64,000 bases of DNA from Lachnospiraceae bacterium YSB2008 (GCA_000687655.1 JHWR01000006.1:102635-166634); one strand, 5' to 3'. Counted from the first letter of the stretch, positions 26,592 through 36,548 are shown. The notes: generated by a model from the letters alone, not told the origin. Program-made: numbers and translations.

Positions 26592-27314
26592 TTATTGAAT
26601 CACACCTGACCACTTTGCAAGAATCAAATACAATTCATCATAAGAATATGCAGTATAGTTTATATCGTATTCAATCATAGACTGTTCGATATTTCCTGAA
26701 GGCATGAACCACACCGAATCAATGGAAGCATTTTTTGCTCCCAGCATATCTGATGTCAGCGAATCGCCTATCATAATACATGACGTTCTCGGTTCAGCAA
26801 TCCTTTCGAGACAAATATCGAAGAATTCTGCATCCGGCTTTGTCACGCCCATATCTTCGCTGATGAACAAGTACTCTATGTATTTATCAAGTCCTGTAGA
26901 AGCCATCCTGCCCTTTGCATTTATAGTTGCACCGTTAGATGCGATATATATTCTGGAATCCGGTATATTCTCCTTTAGCTTTCTGACAAATTCCAACGCT
27001 CCATCCATAAGGACTCCATTTACGGACATTGTTCTAATGAAATCATCGTTGATCTTCAGTGGATCAAGTGTTTTTGAATCTCCTTCACACAGCTCGAAAA
27101 TGTACCGAAATCTCTTTGTAAAGAGTTCAGGTCTTGTTATGGTTCCTTTTTCAAGATCCAGCCAGAGAGATTTGTTGTAAGCCTTAAACGCCTGATATAT
27201 CTCATCCGAGAACGAAAGTCCATTTGACTCAAGAACGATCCCCAGTGCTTTATACTCAGAAGCGTGGAAATCCAGCAATGTCTGATCTAAATCAAAGAGA
27301 AAGTTGTGATGCAT
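26592..27314 (-). CDS. HAD hydrolase, YjjG-like nucleotidase
   Basis: 240 aa. HAD motif I FDLDQTLLDF is at residues 7-16, motif II YIASNGAT near 123-130, and motifs III/IV KPDAEF and MIGDSLTSDM near 165-190. Length and motif spacing match the YjjG group, which removes phosphate from non-canonical pyrimidine nucleotides; other phosphate monoesters are possible. GGAGGAG precedes ATG. Lies 17 bp after the large histidine kinase and ends at a terminator. Confidence 0.85.
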   Translation of the reverse strand: MHHNFLFDLDQTLLDFHASEYKALGIVLESNGLSFSDEIYQAFKAYNKSLWLDLEKGTITRPELFTKRFRYIFELCEGDSKTLDPLKINDDFIRTMSVNGVLMDGALEFVRKLKENIPDSRIYIASNGATINAKGRMASTGLDKYIEYLFISEDMGVTKPDAEFFDICLERIAEPRTSCIMIGDSLTSDMLGAKNASIDSVWFMPSGNIEQSMIEYDINYTAYSYDELYLILAKWSGVIQ

Positions 27315-27331
27315 GTATCTCCTCCAGTATC

Positions 27332-30300
27332 TCAGAACAATAATTCTTTCAGCGTGCTCATGATTTCCGGAACATCATATGGTTTTGCCAGATGTTCATT
27401 CATACCAACTTCCATGGATATCTTTCGATCCTCTTCAAAAGCATTCGCGGTAACTGCAACAATAGGTATCTCAGACTTTGCTTTGTCATCAAGTGCACGG
27501 ATCTGTCTTGTGGCCTCATAGCCATCCATCTGCGGCATTTGAATATCCATTAGAATAACATCGTAATAGCCATCGGATGATGATTTCATCTTTTCAACTG
27601 CCTCTATTCCGTCAGATGCAATATCAACAGCAAACCCAACACTTGTCAGAATATTCTCTGCAAGAATTTGGTTCATCTGGTTGTCTTCTACCAGCAAAAC
27701 TCTTTTTCCCGAGAAATCCAGATATTCTTCTTCCTCACCCTTATTTTCTATCTGCTCTTCTTTTGATGCAATGAATGGCTGAGCCAATACATTTCTCAGT
27801 TCAGACATAAACAACGGCTTGGAACAGAATGAAGTAACACCCGCCTCTCTTGCTTCAGTTTCTATATCAGACCAATCATATGCTGTAAGAATAATAATAG
27901 GCGTACTTTCACCAATTATCTTGCGAATTCTCCGTACAGTTTCTATTCCATTAAGATCAGGCATCTGCCAGTCAATAATATATACCTGGAATTCATCGGC
28001 ACAATCCAAAGCATCCTTTGCACGTATTACGGCTTCTTTACCATAGTTTGTCCAGTCAGGTCGCATTCCGATTTCACGCAGCATGGAGCAAACAGATAAA
28101 CATGTATCTGTATCATCATCAGCTACCAGTGCACGTAGACCCTGCAACTCCGGCAATGGTTCAAACTTCGTAGATGAACTGCTGATTTTACAAGGGAGTC
28201 CTACGATAAACTCACTTCCCTTTCCCTCTGTAGAATCTACCGAAATCTCACCACCCATCATATCGACAATATTCTTTGCTATTGCCATACCAAGACCTGT
28301 TCCCTGAATACCACTTACAGTGCTTGTCTTCTCTCGAGTGAAAGTTTCAAAAATAGTCTTTTGAAACTCTTCGCTCATTCCGATTCCGTTATCTTTTATT
28401 CGGAACTCAAAATTAGCAATACTGTCGGCAGGTGACGGTTTTTCAATAACGCGAAAACTGATGGTTCCACCTGAAGGTGTAAACTTGATAGCGTTGGACA
28501 GAATATTCAGCAATACCTGGCTCAGTCTCAGCTTATCTATAATAATATCTTCGTGTTTCACATCCTGAGTATCAATGAATAATTCCAGTTGTTTTGATGC
28601 AATATTAGACTGAATAATAGTCCTTAAATCATGGATCATATCCGGCAGATGTACATCTGTCTCTTCGATAGTGACTTTTCCGCTTTCGATCCTGCTCATA
28701 TCCAATACATCATTTATAAGCGACAAAAGGTGTTGACTGGATACAGATATTTTTCCGAGATAATCCAGCACCTGTTCCTTGTTATCAATGTGTGTGGCAG
28801 CAAGTCCCGTAAATCCAACTATAGCATTCATTGGTGTACGAATATCATGTGACATATTATTGAGGAATGCAGTTTTTGCACGATTGGCATGTTCTGCTGC
28901 TATCAGAGCATCAGACAAAGCTTTCTGACTCTCTGCAAGCTCGCTATTTGTTGTCTCAAGATCCCTTCTAGCTTTTTCCTTTTCCTCAACCTGTTTCCTC
29001 GTACGTCGGATGTCATGTACAAGAAGAAATACTATTATTACGGCAATGATAAGAATGATTGTTCCTACCAAAGCCATATGATCCAGAACCAGATCTAAAA
29101 AACTATAAGAATAAAGTCCGCCGGTATATCGATATGAAATACTCTGAGCGTAGTCATCTCCTAAAATATTAATTCCGCGATTGAGAAGCTTCAGAAGCCC
29201 TTCATTTCCTATCTCAACGCCAAAACATCTTGAATCGCTGTAACTCGTCTGGTAAAGCGATAAATCCTCATACTTCCTGTTTCGAAGAATATCATTCGCC
29301 CTCAACCCATTCAAAGTAGCGCAACTGGCTTTACCATCAAGCACTGCATCAAGGCATTCGTCGCTTGAATTATAAAATGTAATTTCAGCGTCCGGGTAAT
29401 TCGTCTGCACGAAATAATATTGCATACGATTGTTTTTATTAATAGCAAAATGCTTTGTAGTAGTTTCGCTGAACTCACCCTTAAATACTAACTCTGCATC
29501 AGATGAGGATACCGGATTTGATTGGTAAATTCCGTTCTCCTCAGAGTAGTACAATCCACCGCCAACAGGAAAAGCCACATCGATATTTCCCGAGCTGACA
29601 GCAGTAATCATATCATCGTAACTTGTATACCCTGTGTAGGTAACATCTATGTCACTCATACCTACAGTATCCAGAATAGCCGGAATAATATCTTTAACAA
29701 CACCTGTCACTTCACCTTTATCACCTGTATCACTGTAAGGAAGATAGTTCTCAAGATATCCAACCTGAAGCGTCTTATGCTCATTCATCCATTCACGTTC
29801 AGATTTCGAAAACGCCATAGCAGTAACACTTACAGAATAATACTTTGCGCGCAGGGAATTAAGATAGTTTGGTTCCTCAGCAGCAAGTAATGACTGTGCG
29901 GAATTAAGTTCCGCCAGAAGATCTGCTCGATTAATATTTACGCAAAGATAATAATCTGATGTACCAAAAACAGTAAGAACCTCTGAATGCTCTCTGCCGT
30001 ATGCTCCATCACTTTCTGCTGCTAAAACATCCACTTCGTGAGAATCAAAAGCATCAAACAAATCCTTATAGTCAGAATAAGTAACAACATCAGCTTTCAC
30101 ATTATGTTCATCCAGATACTGATTCAGAACATCAAGCATTGCACTGTCAAGCACACCTATCTTGCACCCATTAAGTGTAGAAGAATCCGCTGTGATGTCG
30201 ACATTCTCGTCGTTCTTAACAAGATAATATGATTCATTACCCATTTCAGCATCCGGGTAACCTATAACGCCAGCACGCTCTTCTTTCCATGCAAGCCCCG

Positions 30301-30613
30301 CAAGGAAATCAATCTCACCGTCAAGAAGCATTTGATAGAGCTCGCCAAAATCACCATAAACATATTCATATTCCCAGCCGGTATATTCTGATAGTTTACG
30401 ATAGTACTCATAGGCATAGCCGCTTTTAACCATACCTTCCTGTGCACCCTCCTGAAAGATTTCATTCTCGTAGTAACCTACACGAACTACCTCTTTCTTC
30501 GTATCAGCGTACGTTTTTATTGGAATACCACCAACCGCAAGCATAATAACACAAGCTAAAATGAATAACCTGTGTAATCCTGTCCCGCAAAGTTTTTTAT
30601 TATTAATTAACAT
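27332..30613 (-). CDS. Hybrid histidine kinase with two periplasmic-binding domains and two receivers
   Basis: 1,093 aa. A signal/anchor segment is followed by two consecutive SBP_bac_3-type sensor domains (about 40-270 and 275-500) that probably bind amino acids or similar solutes outside the cell. One membrane helix lies near 520-545. HisKA has the phospho-acceptor in NNMSHDIRTPMN (about 591); the ATPase has SNAIKFTPSGG, KDNGIGMS and GTGLGMAIAKN. Receiver 1 has its Asp in IIDWQMPD (about 879), receiver 2 in LMDIQMPQMDG (about 1022). No HPt domain or DNA-binding output is present, so it needs a separate partner. The promoter is probably the extended -10 TGTTATGAT at 30674-30682. Confidence 0.93.
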   Translation of the reverse strand: MLINNKKLCGTGLHRLFILACVIMLAVGGIPIKTYADTKKEVVRVGYYENEIFQEGAQEGMVKSGYAYEYYRKLSEYTGWEYEYVYGDFGELYQMLLDGEIDFLAGLAWKEERAGVIGYPDAEMGNESYYLVKNDENVDITADSSTLNGCKIGVLDSAMLDVLNQYLDEHNVKADVVTYSDYKDLFDAFDSHEVDVLAAESDGAYGREHSEVLTVFGTSDYYLCVNINRADLLAELNSAQSLLAAEEPNYLNSLRAKYYSVSVTAMAFSKSEREWMNEHKTLQVGYLENYLPYSDTGDKGEVTGVVKDIIPAILDTVGMSDIDVTYTGYTSYDDMITAVSSGNIDVAFPVGGGLYYSEENGIYQSNPVSSSDAELVFKGEFSETTTKHFAINKNNRMQYYFVQTNYPDAEITFYNSSDECLDAVLDGKASCATLNGLRANDILRNRKYEDLSLYQTSYSDSRCFGVEIGNEGLLKLLNRGINILGDDYAQSISYRYTGGLYSYSFLDLVLDHMALVGTIILIIAVIIVFLLVHDIRRTRKQVEEKEKARRDLETTNSELAESQKALSDALIAAEHANRAKTAFLNNMSHDIRTPMNAIVGFTGLAATHIDNKEQVLDYLGKISVSSQHLLSLINDVLDMSRIESGKVTIEETDVHLPDMIHDLRTIIQSNIASKQLELFIDTQDVKHEDIIIDKLRLSQVLLNILSNAIKFTPSGGTISFRVIEKPSPADSIANFEFRIKDNGIGMSEEFQKTIFETFTREKTSTVSGIQGTGLGMAIAKNIVDMMGGEISVDSTEGKGSEFIVGLPCKISSSSTKFEPLPELQGLRALVADDDTDTCLSVCSMLREIGMRPDWTNYGKEAVIRAKDALDCADEFQVYIIDWQMPDLNGIETVRRIRKIIGESTPIIILTAYDWSDIETEAREAGVTSFCSKPLFMSELRNVLAQPFIASKEEQIENKGEEEEYLDFSGKRVLLVEDNQMNQILAENILTSVGFAVDIASDGIEAVEKMKSSSDGYYDVILMDIQMPQMDGYEATRQIRALDDKAKSEIPIVAVTANAFEEDRKISMEVGMNEHLAKPYDVPEIMSTLKELLF

Positions 30614-30817
30614 AGCACTCCCCTTTAAAGCTTAAATCCACCTCGAAGCAATCACCATATCTACATGATACATATCATAACAGATAGATTTCAGAAATGC
30701 ATTTACAATCATTCACGAATTTTGGTAATCTACTATTTGATCTGTATACTTGATATCAGAAATATCATACGAAGAAGATATCATCTGTGCCATTATCTTT
30801 TCAGTACAGTTTAAAAA

Positions 30818-31192
30818 TCAGAGTTTTATCATCGTTGCTATTTTCTTCCCGCATAGAATTCCCAAAATACAACAGCTACAGCTCAGTATCACATATATCC
30901 CACCGGAAACGTGTTGTTTATTTTCAAACAGATTAAAAGCCTCAAGTGAAAATGTAGAGAATGTGGTAAAACCACCGCAGACCCCAGTCTTCCAAAACAG
31001 AACTGTATTATCTGATATGCCTTCCTTATCACTCGTGATACCAACTATAAATCCGATCAGAATAGCTCCTAATATATTTGTTATGAGAGTCAGTATAGGA
31101 AACCCTGTTTTGATCGGTATAAGACTTATTGCGTATCGCGCTACTGCACCCAACGCACCTCCAAGTGCTACAAATAAAAAACTCATATCCAC
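30818..31192 (-). CDS. crcB: CrcB/Fluc fluoride channel
   Basis: 124 aa with four membrane helices. Family motifs include GGALGAVARY (10-19), LITNILGAILIGF with the pore Asn, and GVCGGFTTFSTFSLEA near 90-105 with the conserved Phe, Thr and Ser residues. It exports fluoride as a dual-topology dimer. A single copy, 3 bp after the alpha/beta hydrolase gene; no fluoride riboswitch was seen in front of either gene. Confidence 0.95.
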   Translation of the reverse strand: MDMSFLFVALGGALGAVARYAISLIPIKTGFPILTLITNILGAILIGFIVGITSDKEGISDNTVLFWKTGVCGGFTTFSTFSLEAFNLFENKQHVSGGIYVILSCSCCILGILCGKKIATMIKL

Positions 31193-31195
31193 CTC

Positions 31196-32170
31196 TCACT
31201 GATCCAAATCCTGAAGAAATGTATTGATTTCTTCAATTATACGCTCGGGCTCATAATGAAAAATATAATGGCCGCAGTCAAGTTCTACAAATGATACATA
31301 ACTCCGGTCTTCAGCATAATCATATGCAACTTTTTTCCACAATTCATTGCTTCCGTCCAGTTTCTTCTCAGACAGGAACAGAAGCATCGGGATATCCGGC
31401 TTATCTCCAGACGCAACAAGTACTGCATTTTCTTTCGCTTCAGATGCTTCATTTGCAACATCAATGTTATTGGTCACCTGGTTCACTAACGCTATATACA
31501 TCTTCTCTTCTTTCTCGGAAAGAAACTCTCCTTCAGGAAGAAAATAACTGTCAGGCAAAAATCTTCCTATGCCTAAATCAATAAGTCCATGTTGTGTAAG
31601 ATAATACGGCTTAACCAAAACACCACCCTTAGTATAGTTATATGCATCGGGGAATGCCATATCGAGCCCTATAATTGCTTCAACTTCATCTGGATAAGTC
31701 TGTGCCCAATATAATGCTTCCAGTCCTGAATAAGAATGTGGGCAAAGGATATAAGGACCATCAATCCCCGCACCACTAAGTGCTGCTCTTGTGTCAGAAA
31801 GAATTGATGCAACATCTCTTGGCTGATTAACAGTATCACTAAATCCGTATCCGAATTTTTCAACTACAACTATCCTGTATTCATCACCTAAACTTGAATA
31901 AAGATTCTTAAAATCAAGACTTGGACAAACCGTGCCGCTTGCAGCCATCAGCACAAGCGTTTTGTCTCCTTCCCCAACCGAATAAACATGCATTTTGTGC
32001 CCATCTACATCGATCATCTGACCTGGTGGATTGAGAAGATCTTTCTCCCTTTCAAGCAGGACTCTGTGTCTTATGAAGGAAAACAGCAAAAATACTGCGA
32101 TCAATCCAAGAATCAAAAGAATGATCTTACGAAATATATGTTTTTTCTTTTTTAATGTCTTATCTTTCAT
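31196..32170 (-). CDS. Membrane-anchored alpha/beta hydrolase
   Basis: 324 aa. One N-terminal helix (about 14-32) anchors the protein. The hydrolase core has the oxyanion strand KTLVLMAASGTVC, nucleophile elbow CPHSYSGLEA (Ser near 150) and the C-terminal histidine in ELDCGHYIFHYEP. Resembles proline-iminopeptidase/lipase-like enzymes; substrate unknown. Co-transcribed with crcB. Confidence 0.8.
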   Translation of the reverse strand: MKDKTLKKKKHIFRKIILLILGLIAVFLLFSFIRHRVLLEREKDLLNPPGQMIDVDGHKMHVYSVGEGDKTLVLMAASGTVCPSLDFKNLYSSLGDEYRIVVVEKFGYGFSDTVNQPRDVASILSDTRAALSGAGIDGPYILCPHSYSGLEALYWAQTYPDEVEAIIGLDMAFPDAYNYTKGGVLVKPYYLTQHGLIDLGIGRFLPDSYFLPEGEFLSEKEEKMYIALVNQVTNNIDVANEASEAKENAVLVASGDKPDIPMLLFLSEKKLDGSNELWKKVAYDYAEDRSYVSFVELDCGHYIFHYEPERIIEEINTFLQDLDQ

Positions 32171-32227
32171 TTATTATTTCTGTTTTTTATAATCCAATCA
32201 GATATTATCACGTTTCTGAAAGCAATC

Positions 32228-33202
32228 TTACTGTAATCCGGTTTTATCTATAAGCTCATCAAGAAGACGAACACTCTTTCCGCAGTCCTTGATATCCTGT
32301 CCGAAGAATTCTGTTGCCATTGCTTTATCTACAGTCTTAGTTTTGCTGACTCCATTTACTGTATAATCATAAGTTACATTGTCCAGATTATCAATAACCG
32401 CGATCATAATATATGCATAAGATTCCATGTCATTTTCCTTGAGTGTTCTGTCTTCTTCGGAAATATCTTCCGACAGTACAAGCTTCCAACCGTAAGGTTC
32501 GCTGTCTGTCTTAAGCTCATTGGTATAGTCTCCGAAATCACTCTGAATATTCAAAACCTGAGCTGTACTTCCGTTTGCTGACATATCGCCTATATATTCG
32601 TGCCTTGTCTCATATACGCTTGACGCAAGCTGAGATATATCCTTACCACTGTCCCAGATTATGCGGTCATTCACAATAACTCGTGTGATTTCGTTCTGTG
32701 CTGTATACTGCTCATTGAAACCGCCTCTATATACAGGGCCTGAAAGCACAGCCGTAGTTGTAATGGTTATAACTCCATCCTTCTCGATGATATCAACTTT
32801 GGATATAGCATGTACATCCTCTACTGGTGTGCCTTTGATCTCCAGGTAATTACCTTCAACCTTGGCATCACATAAAACCCAGTCGCCGTAAATCTTCTGT
32901 CCTACAACATACAGCCTTACGAATATAACCAGCGCCACGATAAGTAATGCTGCTCCAATACTGGCCAGGAATATCGTCAGGTTTCTCTTTTTATTCTTCT
33001 TAAGGAAATCAATCTCCTGCTTCTCGTCTTCGTCGGGAGTAAACTCCTTGTCTCCCCCGGCTCTCATCATTTCGAGAGTCTTCCTGCATTTTTCGCACTC
33101 TTCGACATGCTCTGCTATAAACTTGTCAGTAACTTCATTTGTTAATCCATCAACATATGATGGCATAAGATCCTGAATCATTTCACATGGTATCTTACTC
33201 AT
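32228..33202 (-). CDS. Anti-sigma factor with zf-HC2 domain
   Basis: 324 aa. The N-terminal zinc-finger anti-sigma domain has H-x3-C-x2-C (HVEECEKC, near 32-39). One membrane helix lies at about 72-96. The large extracytoplasmic domain is beta-rich, with no family recognised. Overlaps the ECF sigma gene by 8 bp. Unlike the first pair in the window, this anti-sigma is single-pass with a big outer sensor domain. Confidence 0.85.
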   Translation of the reverse strand: MSKIPCEMIQDLMPSYVDGLTNEVTDKFIAEHVEECEKCRKTLEMMRAGGDKEFTPDEDEKQEIDFLKKNKKRNLTIFLASIGAALLIVALVIFVRLYVVGQKIYGDWVLCDAKVEGNYLEIKGTPVEDVHAISKVDIIEKDGVITITTTAVLSGPVYRGGFNEQYTAQNEITRVIVNDRIIWDSGKDISQLASSVYETRHEYIGDMSANGSTAQVLNIQSDFGDYTNELKTDSEPYGWKLVLSEDISEEDRTLKENDMESYAYIMIAVIDNLDNVTYDYTVNGVSKTKTVDKAMATEFFGQDIKDCGKSVRLLDELIDKTGLQ

Positions 33203-33674
33203 CGATCTCCACTTCCTTTCTCAGTTTTTCCTTACCTCTATAGAACGTAACTCTTGCCCAGTTTTCTGACTTTTTGTGAATCTCTCCTATTTCACGAAAT
33301 GACAGTCCTCCGAACACTCTGAGATATATAACCTCTTTATACGGCTCCTCGACATCATGGAGCTTCTTGAAAAGCTCTACTCGTTCTGCCGCCTGCATCA
33401 CATCTTTCTCAGCCGAATCTGTCGGAATGGCCAGTTCCTCTACATTGTCATGTTCCGGATGTTTTCTCAAGTAGGTAAGGAGTACATTCTTTGCGATTCC
33501 GCAAAGCCATGTTGTTATCTTGCAGCTTTCATCATATCTGTCGATAGACCTGATTGCCTGATAGAACGTTTCCTGTGTCAGTTCATCTGCCACATCTCTG
33601 TCCTGTGTCTTCGACAATATGAATTTAAATACTGTCTGAGCATATTTCTGATATATCTCATCCATCGACTGCAA
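33195..33674 (-). CDS. ECF-family RNA polymerase sigma factor
   Basis: 159 aa. The sigma-2 region has DVADELTQETFYQAIRSID and WLCGIAKNVLLTYL; the sigma-4 HTH has VEEPYKEVIYLRVFGGLSFR and WARVTFYRG. TTG at 33674 lies 7 nt after AAGGAGGTG and is the better start than ATG 9 nt later. Promoter region carries TTTGTAACGAA, also found before the first ECF gene. Confidence 0.93.
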   Translation of the reverse strand: MQSMDEIYQKYAQTVFKFILSKTQDRDVADELTQETFYQAIRSIDRYDESCKITTWLCGIAKNVLLTYLRKHPEHDNVEELAIPTDSAEKDVMQAAERVELFKKLHDVEEPYKEVIYLRVFGGLSFREIGEIHKKSENWARVTFYRGKEKLRKEVEIDE

Positions 33675-33729
33675 GTAATCACCTCCTTTTTGCTCGTTCT
33701 ATATAGTAAATGCAGGAATGTGTTGATTC

Positions 33730-33735
33730 GTTACA
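33730..33735 (-). promoter_or_regulatory. ECF-type -35 element
   Basis: TGTAAC within TTTGTAACGAATCA on the minus strand, about 55 bp before the sigma gene. The matching element at 12514-12519 has a CGTC -10; here a clear CGTC box is missing. Confidence 0.45.
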
Positions 33736-33784
33736 AACTTTTTCAAAAAAATGTACCGCCAGGAAAAACCTACCGGCACACTTT

Positions 33785-36466
33785 TTACGATAATACGCCT
33801 CTGATTGCCTCTTCACGCACATTTCTATAATCATATTCCAGATCATTTCCGGACATCAGCTTGCAGTTTTCTCCTCTGGTAATGAGCTGAACAAGCCCAT
33901 CTGACGTAGCTACCGTAATGTCCAGATTCTTTGTATTCTCCACAGTGAACCTTGCTATATACTGGTCAGCTGTCTCAGCCTCCTTCGTATATACTACGTG
34001 AACGCCCCTATAGTCCATTTTTTCAGTAATATGTCCTCTTACCCGGTATGCATCGAATACAACTATTATCTCCGTATCCTTAAGTGCTCTGTATTCCGAC
34101 ATATAATCCAGAAGCTTATATCTGGCGCCATCCATATCAGTTCCATCACTTCTTCTTTCATCAAGAAGCTCCTTAAGATCATCCCACGAATGGATAATGT
34201 TATAGCCGTCAACCAGCAGATATTTGGGTTTAGGATTATTTTTAGCAGAGGCATTGCCGTTCTTAGATACGGCATTGCTCTTGGTCACAGCGGATCCACC
34301 CTTAACAGAATCAGTATTCCTTGTCAAATATACTCTCTTGGTCTGTCTTTTCTCTGACCCGGCATTTGCATGAGTTGAATTACGAAGTATTGCATCTATC
34401 TCATCAGTTCCGATTGCTCTGTCACGAATACTCTGAGCAGAAGCATTTCGTTTGACGATCTCTGCCTGTCTTAACAACTCTTCCTCGGCAGATATACTGT
34501 CATCATCAAAATACTCTGCCTGTTTGGAATCTATATGCATTCTTTCCTGGCATTCATCCCATGGAATATTCCTTCCGGCCCCGTGCTCACAGAACACACT
34601 GAAGGACGGATTCTCTATATCTGTATCAGGGTCATAATCAAATCCTGCGACAATCTCATCCTGATTCTCGCATGGTCTGTAAACCTGGTTTTTCAGCTCG
34701 ACCATTCCTTTTCCGGAAGTAAGAGCCTTTATCTCTTCCCTATAGCTTATGATCAGCTCCGCCTTAGCATTTCCGGTAATTACAGCAGATTCCTCATCCT
34801 GACTTATAAGCGAGGCATCTCCCATCCTGCTGAGGTCATTCATCACTCTGCCCATAGCATCCGCAGGAATAGTTATCTCATATTCATACCAAGGTTCAAG
34901 AAGCACGGAAGTTGTCTTCATTAGTCCCTGTCTTACCGCTCTTCTTACTGCTTCTCTGAAATCAGCGCTCTCTGTATGCTTAAGATGAGCTTTGCCGGCT
35001 ATAATAGTAATCCTCATATCAGTCAGTTCAGAACCTGTCAGAACTCCCTTCGGAAGATTCTCCGAAAGACATGCATAGATAGTCTTTATCCAGTTTATTC
35101 CCAGCTCACTTGCACTGACATCGCAGCCTATCTCTATTCCACTTCCCTCTGGCAAAGGTTCAAGAAGTAAATGTACCTCTGCATAATGACGGAGCGGTTC
35201 GAAATGTCCATAGCCTATCACAGGCGCAGCTATGGTTTCTTTATATATAAGCTTGCCTGAAGAAAATCCGACATCTACACCATATCTGTCAAGTATGGTA
35301 TCATGCAGTATCTCCAACTGAAGCTTTCCCATAACGGATATATTTATACTTTCTTTCTTCTCCGATACATTTAACCGAAGAAGCGGATCCTCATTTACCA
35401 GTTCCTTAAGCTTAGGAACGAAAACTCTGGCCGGAACATCAGGCGGAAGAATAATATCATAAGTTATTATTGGTTGACATAATGTAATTAAGTCATCAGA
35501 ATAATCACCGAGGCCCATACCGATAAATGTATCGTCAAGGCCAACTAATGTAACAACATCTCCTGCTTCAGCTTCATTCAGTGTCTGATATGAACCACCA
35601 CTGTAAAACCTTATCTGATTTACCTTTGCGTCTCCGAGCCTTTCATCATGTATGGAATCGCGGACCTTAAGTGTGCCTCCATACATTTTAATGAATGACA
35701 GCTTATGGCCATTTTCATAAACTATTTTGAAAACTCGCGCAGCAAAATCATCCTTGTAAATGTTGTCCTTTGAATAAGTTGTAATGAACCGGATGATATC
35801 CTCTGTCCCCTCAGACTTAAGCGCTGAGCCGAAAAGTACCGGATGCAGCTTACGACTGTAGTACATTTCTGTTATATCGCTTTTATCTACACTGCCATTC
35901 TCAAGATACTTCTCAATAAGCTCCTCTGATAACGAAGCAACATCCTCAGATTCAGTCATATCAATATCAGTAAAATGTATATGTCCCGAACCCAGTTTCC
36001 TGTCCAGTTCATCAGTTATATCCTGAACGCTCCTTTGGCACATATCCATCTTATTTACAAAAACCATGTAAGGAACCTTATGAACCTTAAGCATGCCGCA
36101 TATCCTGATGGTGGAATCAGTCACACCATCAGGACCGCTGATGACCAAAATAACCATATCCAGAACTGAAATCGCACGTTCTGTCTCGGCCACGAAATCC
36201 ATATGTCCCGGGGTATCTATGATTGTAATCCTGAAGTCGTCATCGGACATATTGAGATCACTGTTTTGAGGTATATCCATAACAGCCTGCTTGGACAGAA
36301 TGGTAATGCCCCTTTCCTTCTCAAGCTTCTCAGTATCAAGGAAAGCATCTTTGTTATCTACCCTGCCGGCCTTTTTGATAATACCGCTCTTAAGGAGCAG
36401 ACTTTCAGTCAATGTAGTTTTGCCCGCATCAACATGAGCGAGGATTCCCAATGTGATTTTTTTCAT
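33785..36466 (-). CDS. Tet(M)/EF-G-like translation GTPase fused to a Rae1-like NYN nuclease
   Basis: 893 aa. The N-terminal GTPase has G1 AHVDAGKTT (10-18), G3 DTPGHMDF and G4 VNKMDM, followed by EF-G domains II-V to about residue 640, as in ribosomal-protection proteins of the Tet(M) type. A low-complexity linker (about 650-745) leads to a C-terminal NYN/PIN-like domain (748-893) with LLVDGYNIIHSW, IIVVFDAYRVRG, KEAETADQYI and ITVATSDG. These match Bacillus Rae1 (YacP), an endonuclease that cuts mRNA in the ribosomal A site; the acidic residues are kept. Tetracycline resistance is not shown; a ribosome-rescue or mRNA-decay role is inferred. Transcribed alone. Confidence 0.9.
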   Translation of the reverse strand: MKKITLGILAHVDAGKTTLTESLLLKSGIIKKAGRVDNKDAFLDTEKLEKERGITILSKQAVMDIPQNSDLNMSDDDFRITIIDTPGHMDFVAETERAISVLDMVILVISGPDGVTDSTIRICGMLKVHKVPYMVFVNKMDMCQRSVQDITDELDRKLGSGHIHFTDIDMTESEDVASLSEELIEKYLENGSVDKSDITEMYYSRKLHPVLFGSALKSEGTEDIIRFITTYSKDNIYKDDFAARVFKIVYENGHKLSFIKMYGGTLKVRDSIHDERLGDAKVNQIRFYSGGSYQTLNEAEAGDVVTLVGLDDTFIGMGLGDYSDDLITLCQPIITYDIILPPDVPARVFVPKLKELVNEDPLLRLNVSEKKESINISVMGKLQLEILHDTILDRYGVDVGFSSGKLIYKETIAAPVIGYGHFEPLRHYAEVHLLLEPLPEGSGIEIGCDVSASELGINWIKTIYACLSENLPKGVLTGSELTDMRITIIAGKAHLKHTESADFREAVRRAVRQGLMKTTSVLLEPWYEYEITIPADAMGRVMNDLSRMGDASLISQDEESAVITGNAKAELIISYREEIKALTSGKGMVELKNQVYRPCENQDEIVAGFDYDPDTDIENPSFSVFCEHGAGRNIPWDECQERMHIDSKQAEYFDDDSISAEEELLRQAEIVKRNASAQSIRDRAIGTDEIDAILRNSTHANAGSEKRQTKRVYLTRNTDSVKGGSAVTKSNAVSKNGNASAKNNPKPKYLLVDGYNIIHSWDDLKELLDERRSDGTDMDGARYKLLDYMSEYRALKDTEIIVVFDAYRVRGHITEKMDYRGVHVVYTKEAETADQYIARFTVENTKNLDITVATSDGLVQLITRGENCKLMSGNDLEYDYRNVREEAIRGVLS

Positions 36467-36516
36467 AACAGCTTAACCTAAACCTAAGTGAATCATTACA
36501 TTTCAGCATCATCAAC

Positions 36517-36548
36517 GCCCTCCTTACCGGTCTTCCGGTAAAGAGGGC
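36517..36548 (-). terminator. Terminator after the ALDC-VanX fusion gene
   Basis: GCCCTCTTTACCGG and CCGGTAAGGAGGGC form a long stem with a 4-base loop, 23 bp after the stop at 36571. No long T-run. Confidence 0.65.

Noticed and set aside
31193..32227. Fluoride riboswitch for crcB
   Set aside because: Only 3 bp separate crcB from the upstream gene, and the short leader before that gene lacks the motif.
33785..36466. Acquired tetracycline-resistance gene
   Set aside because: The GTPase is only Tet(M)-like, carries an extra NYN domain, sits in ordinary chromosomal context and shows no mobile-element flanks.
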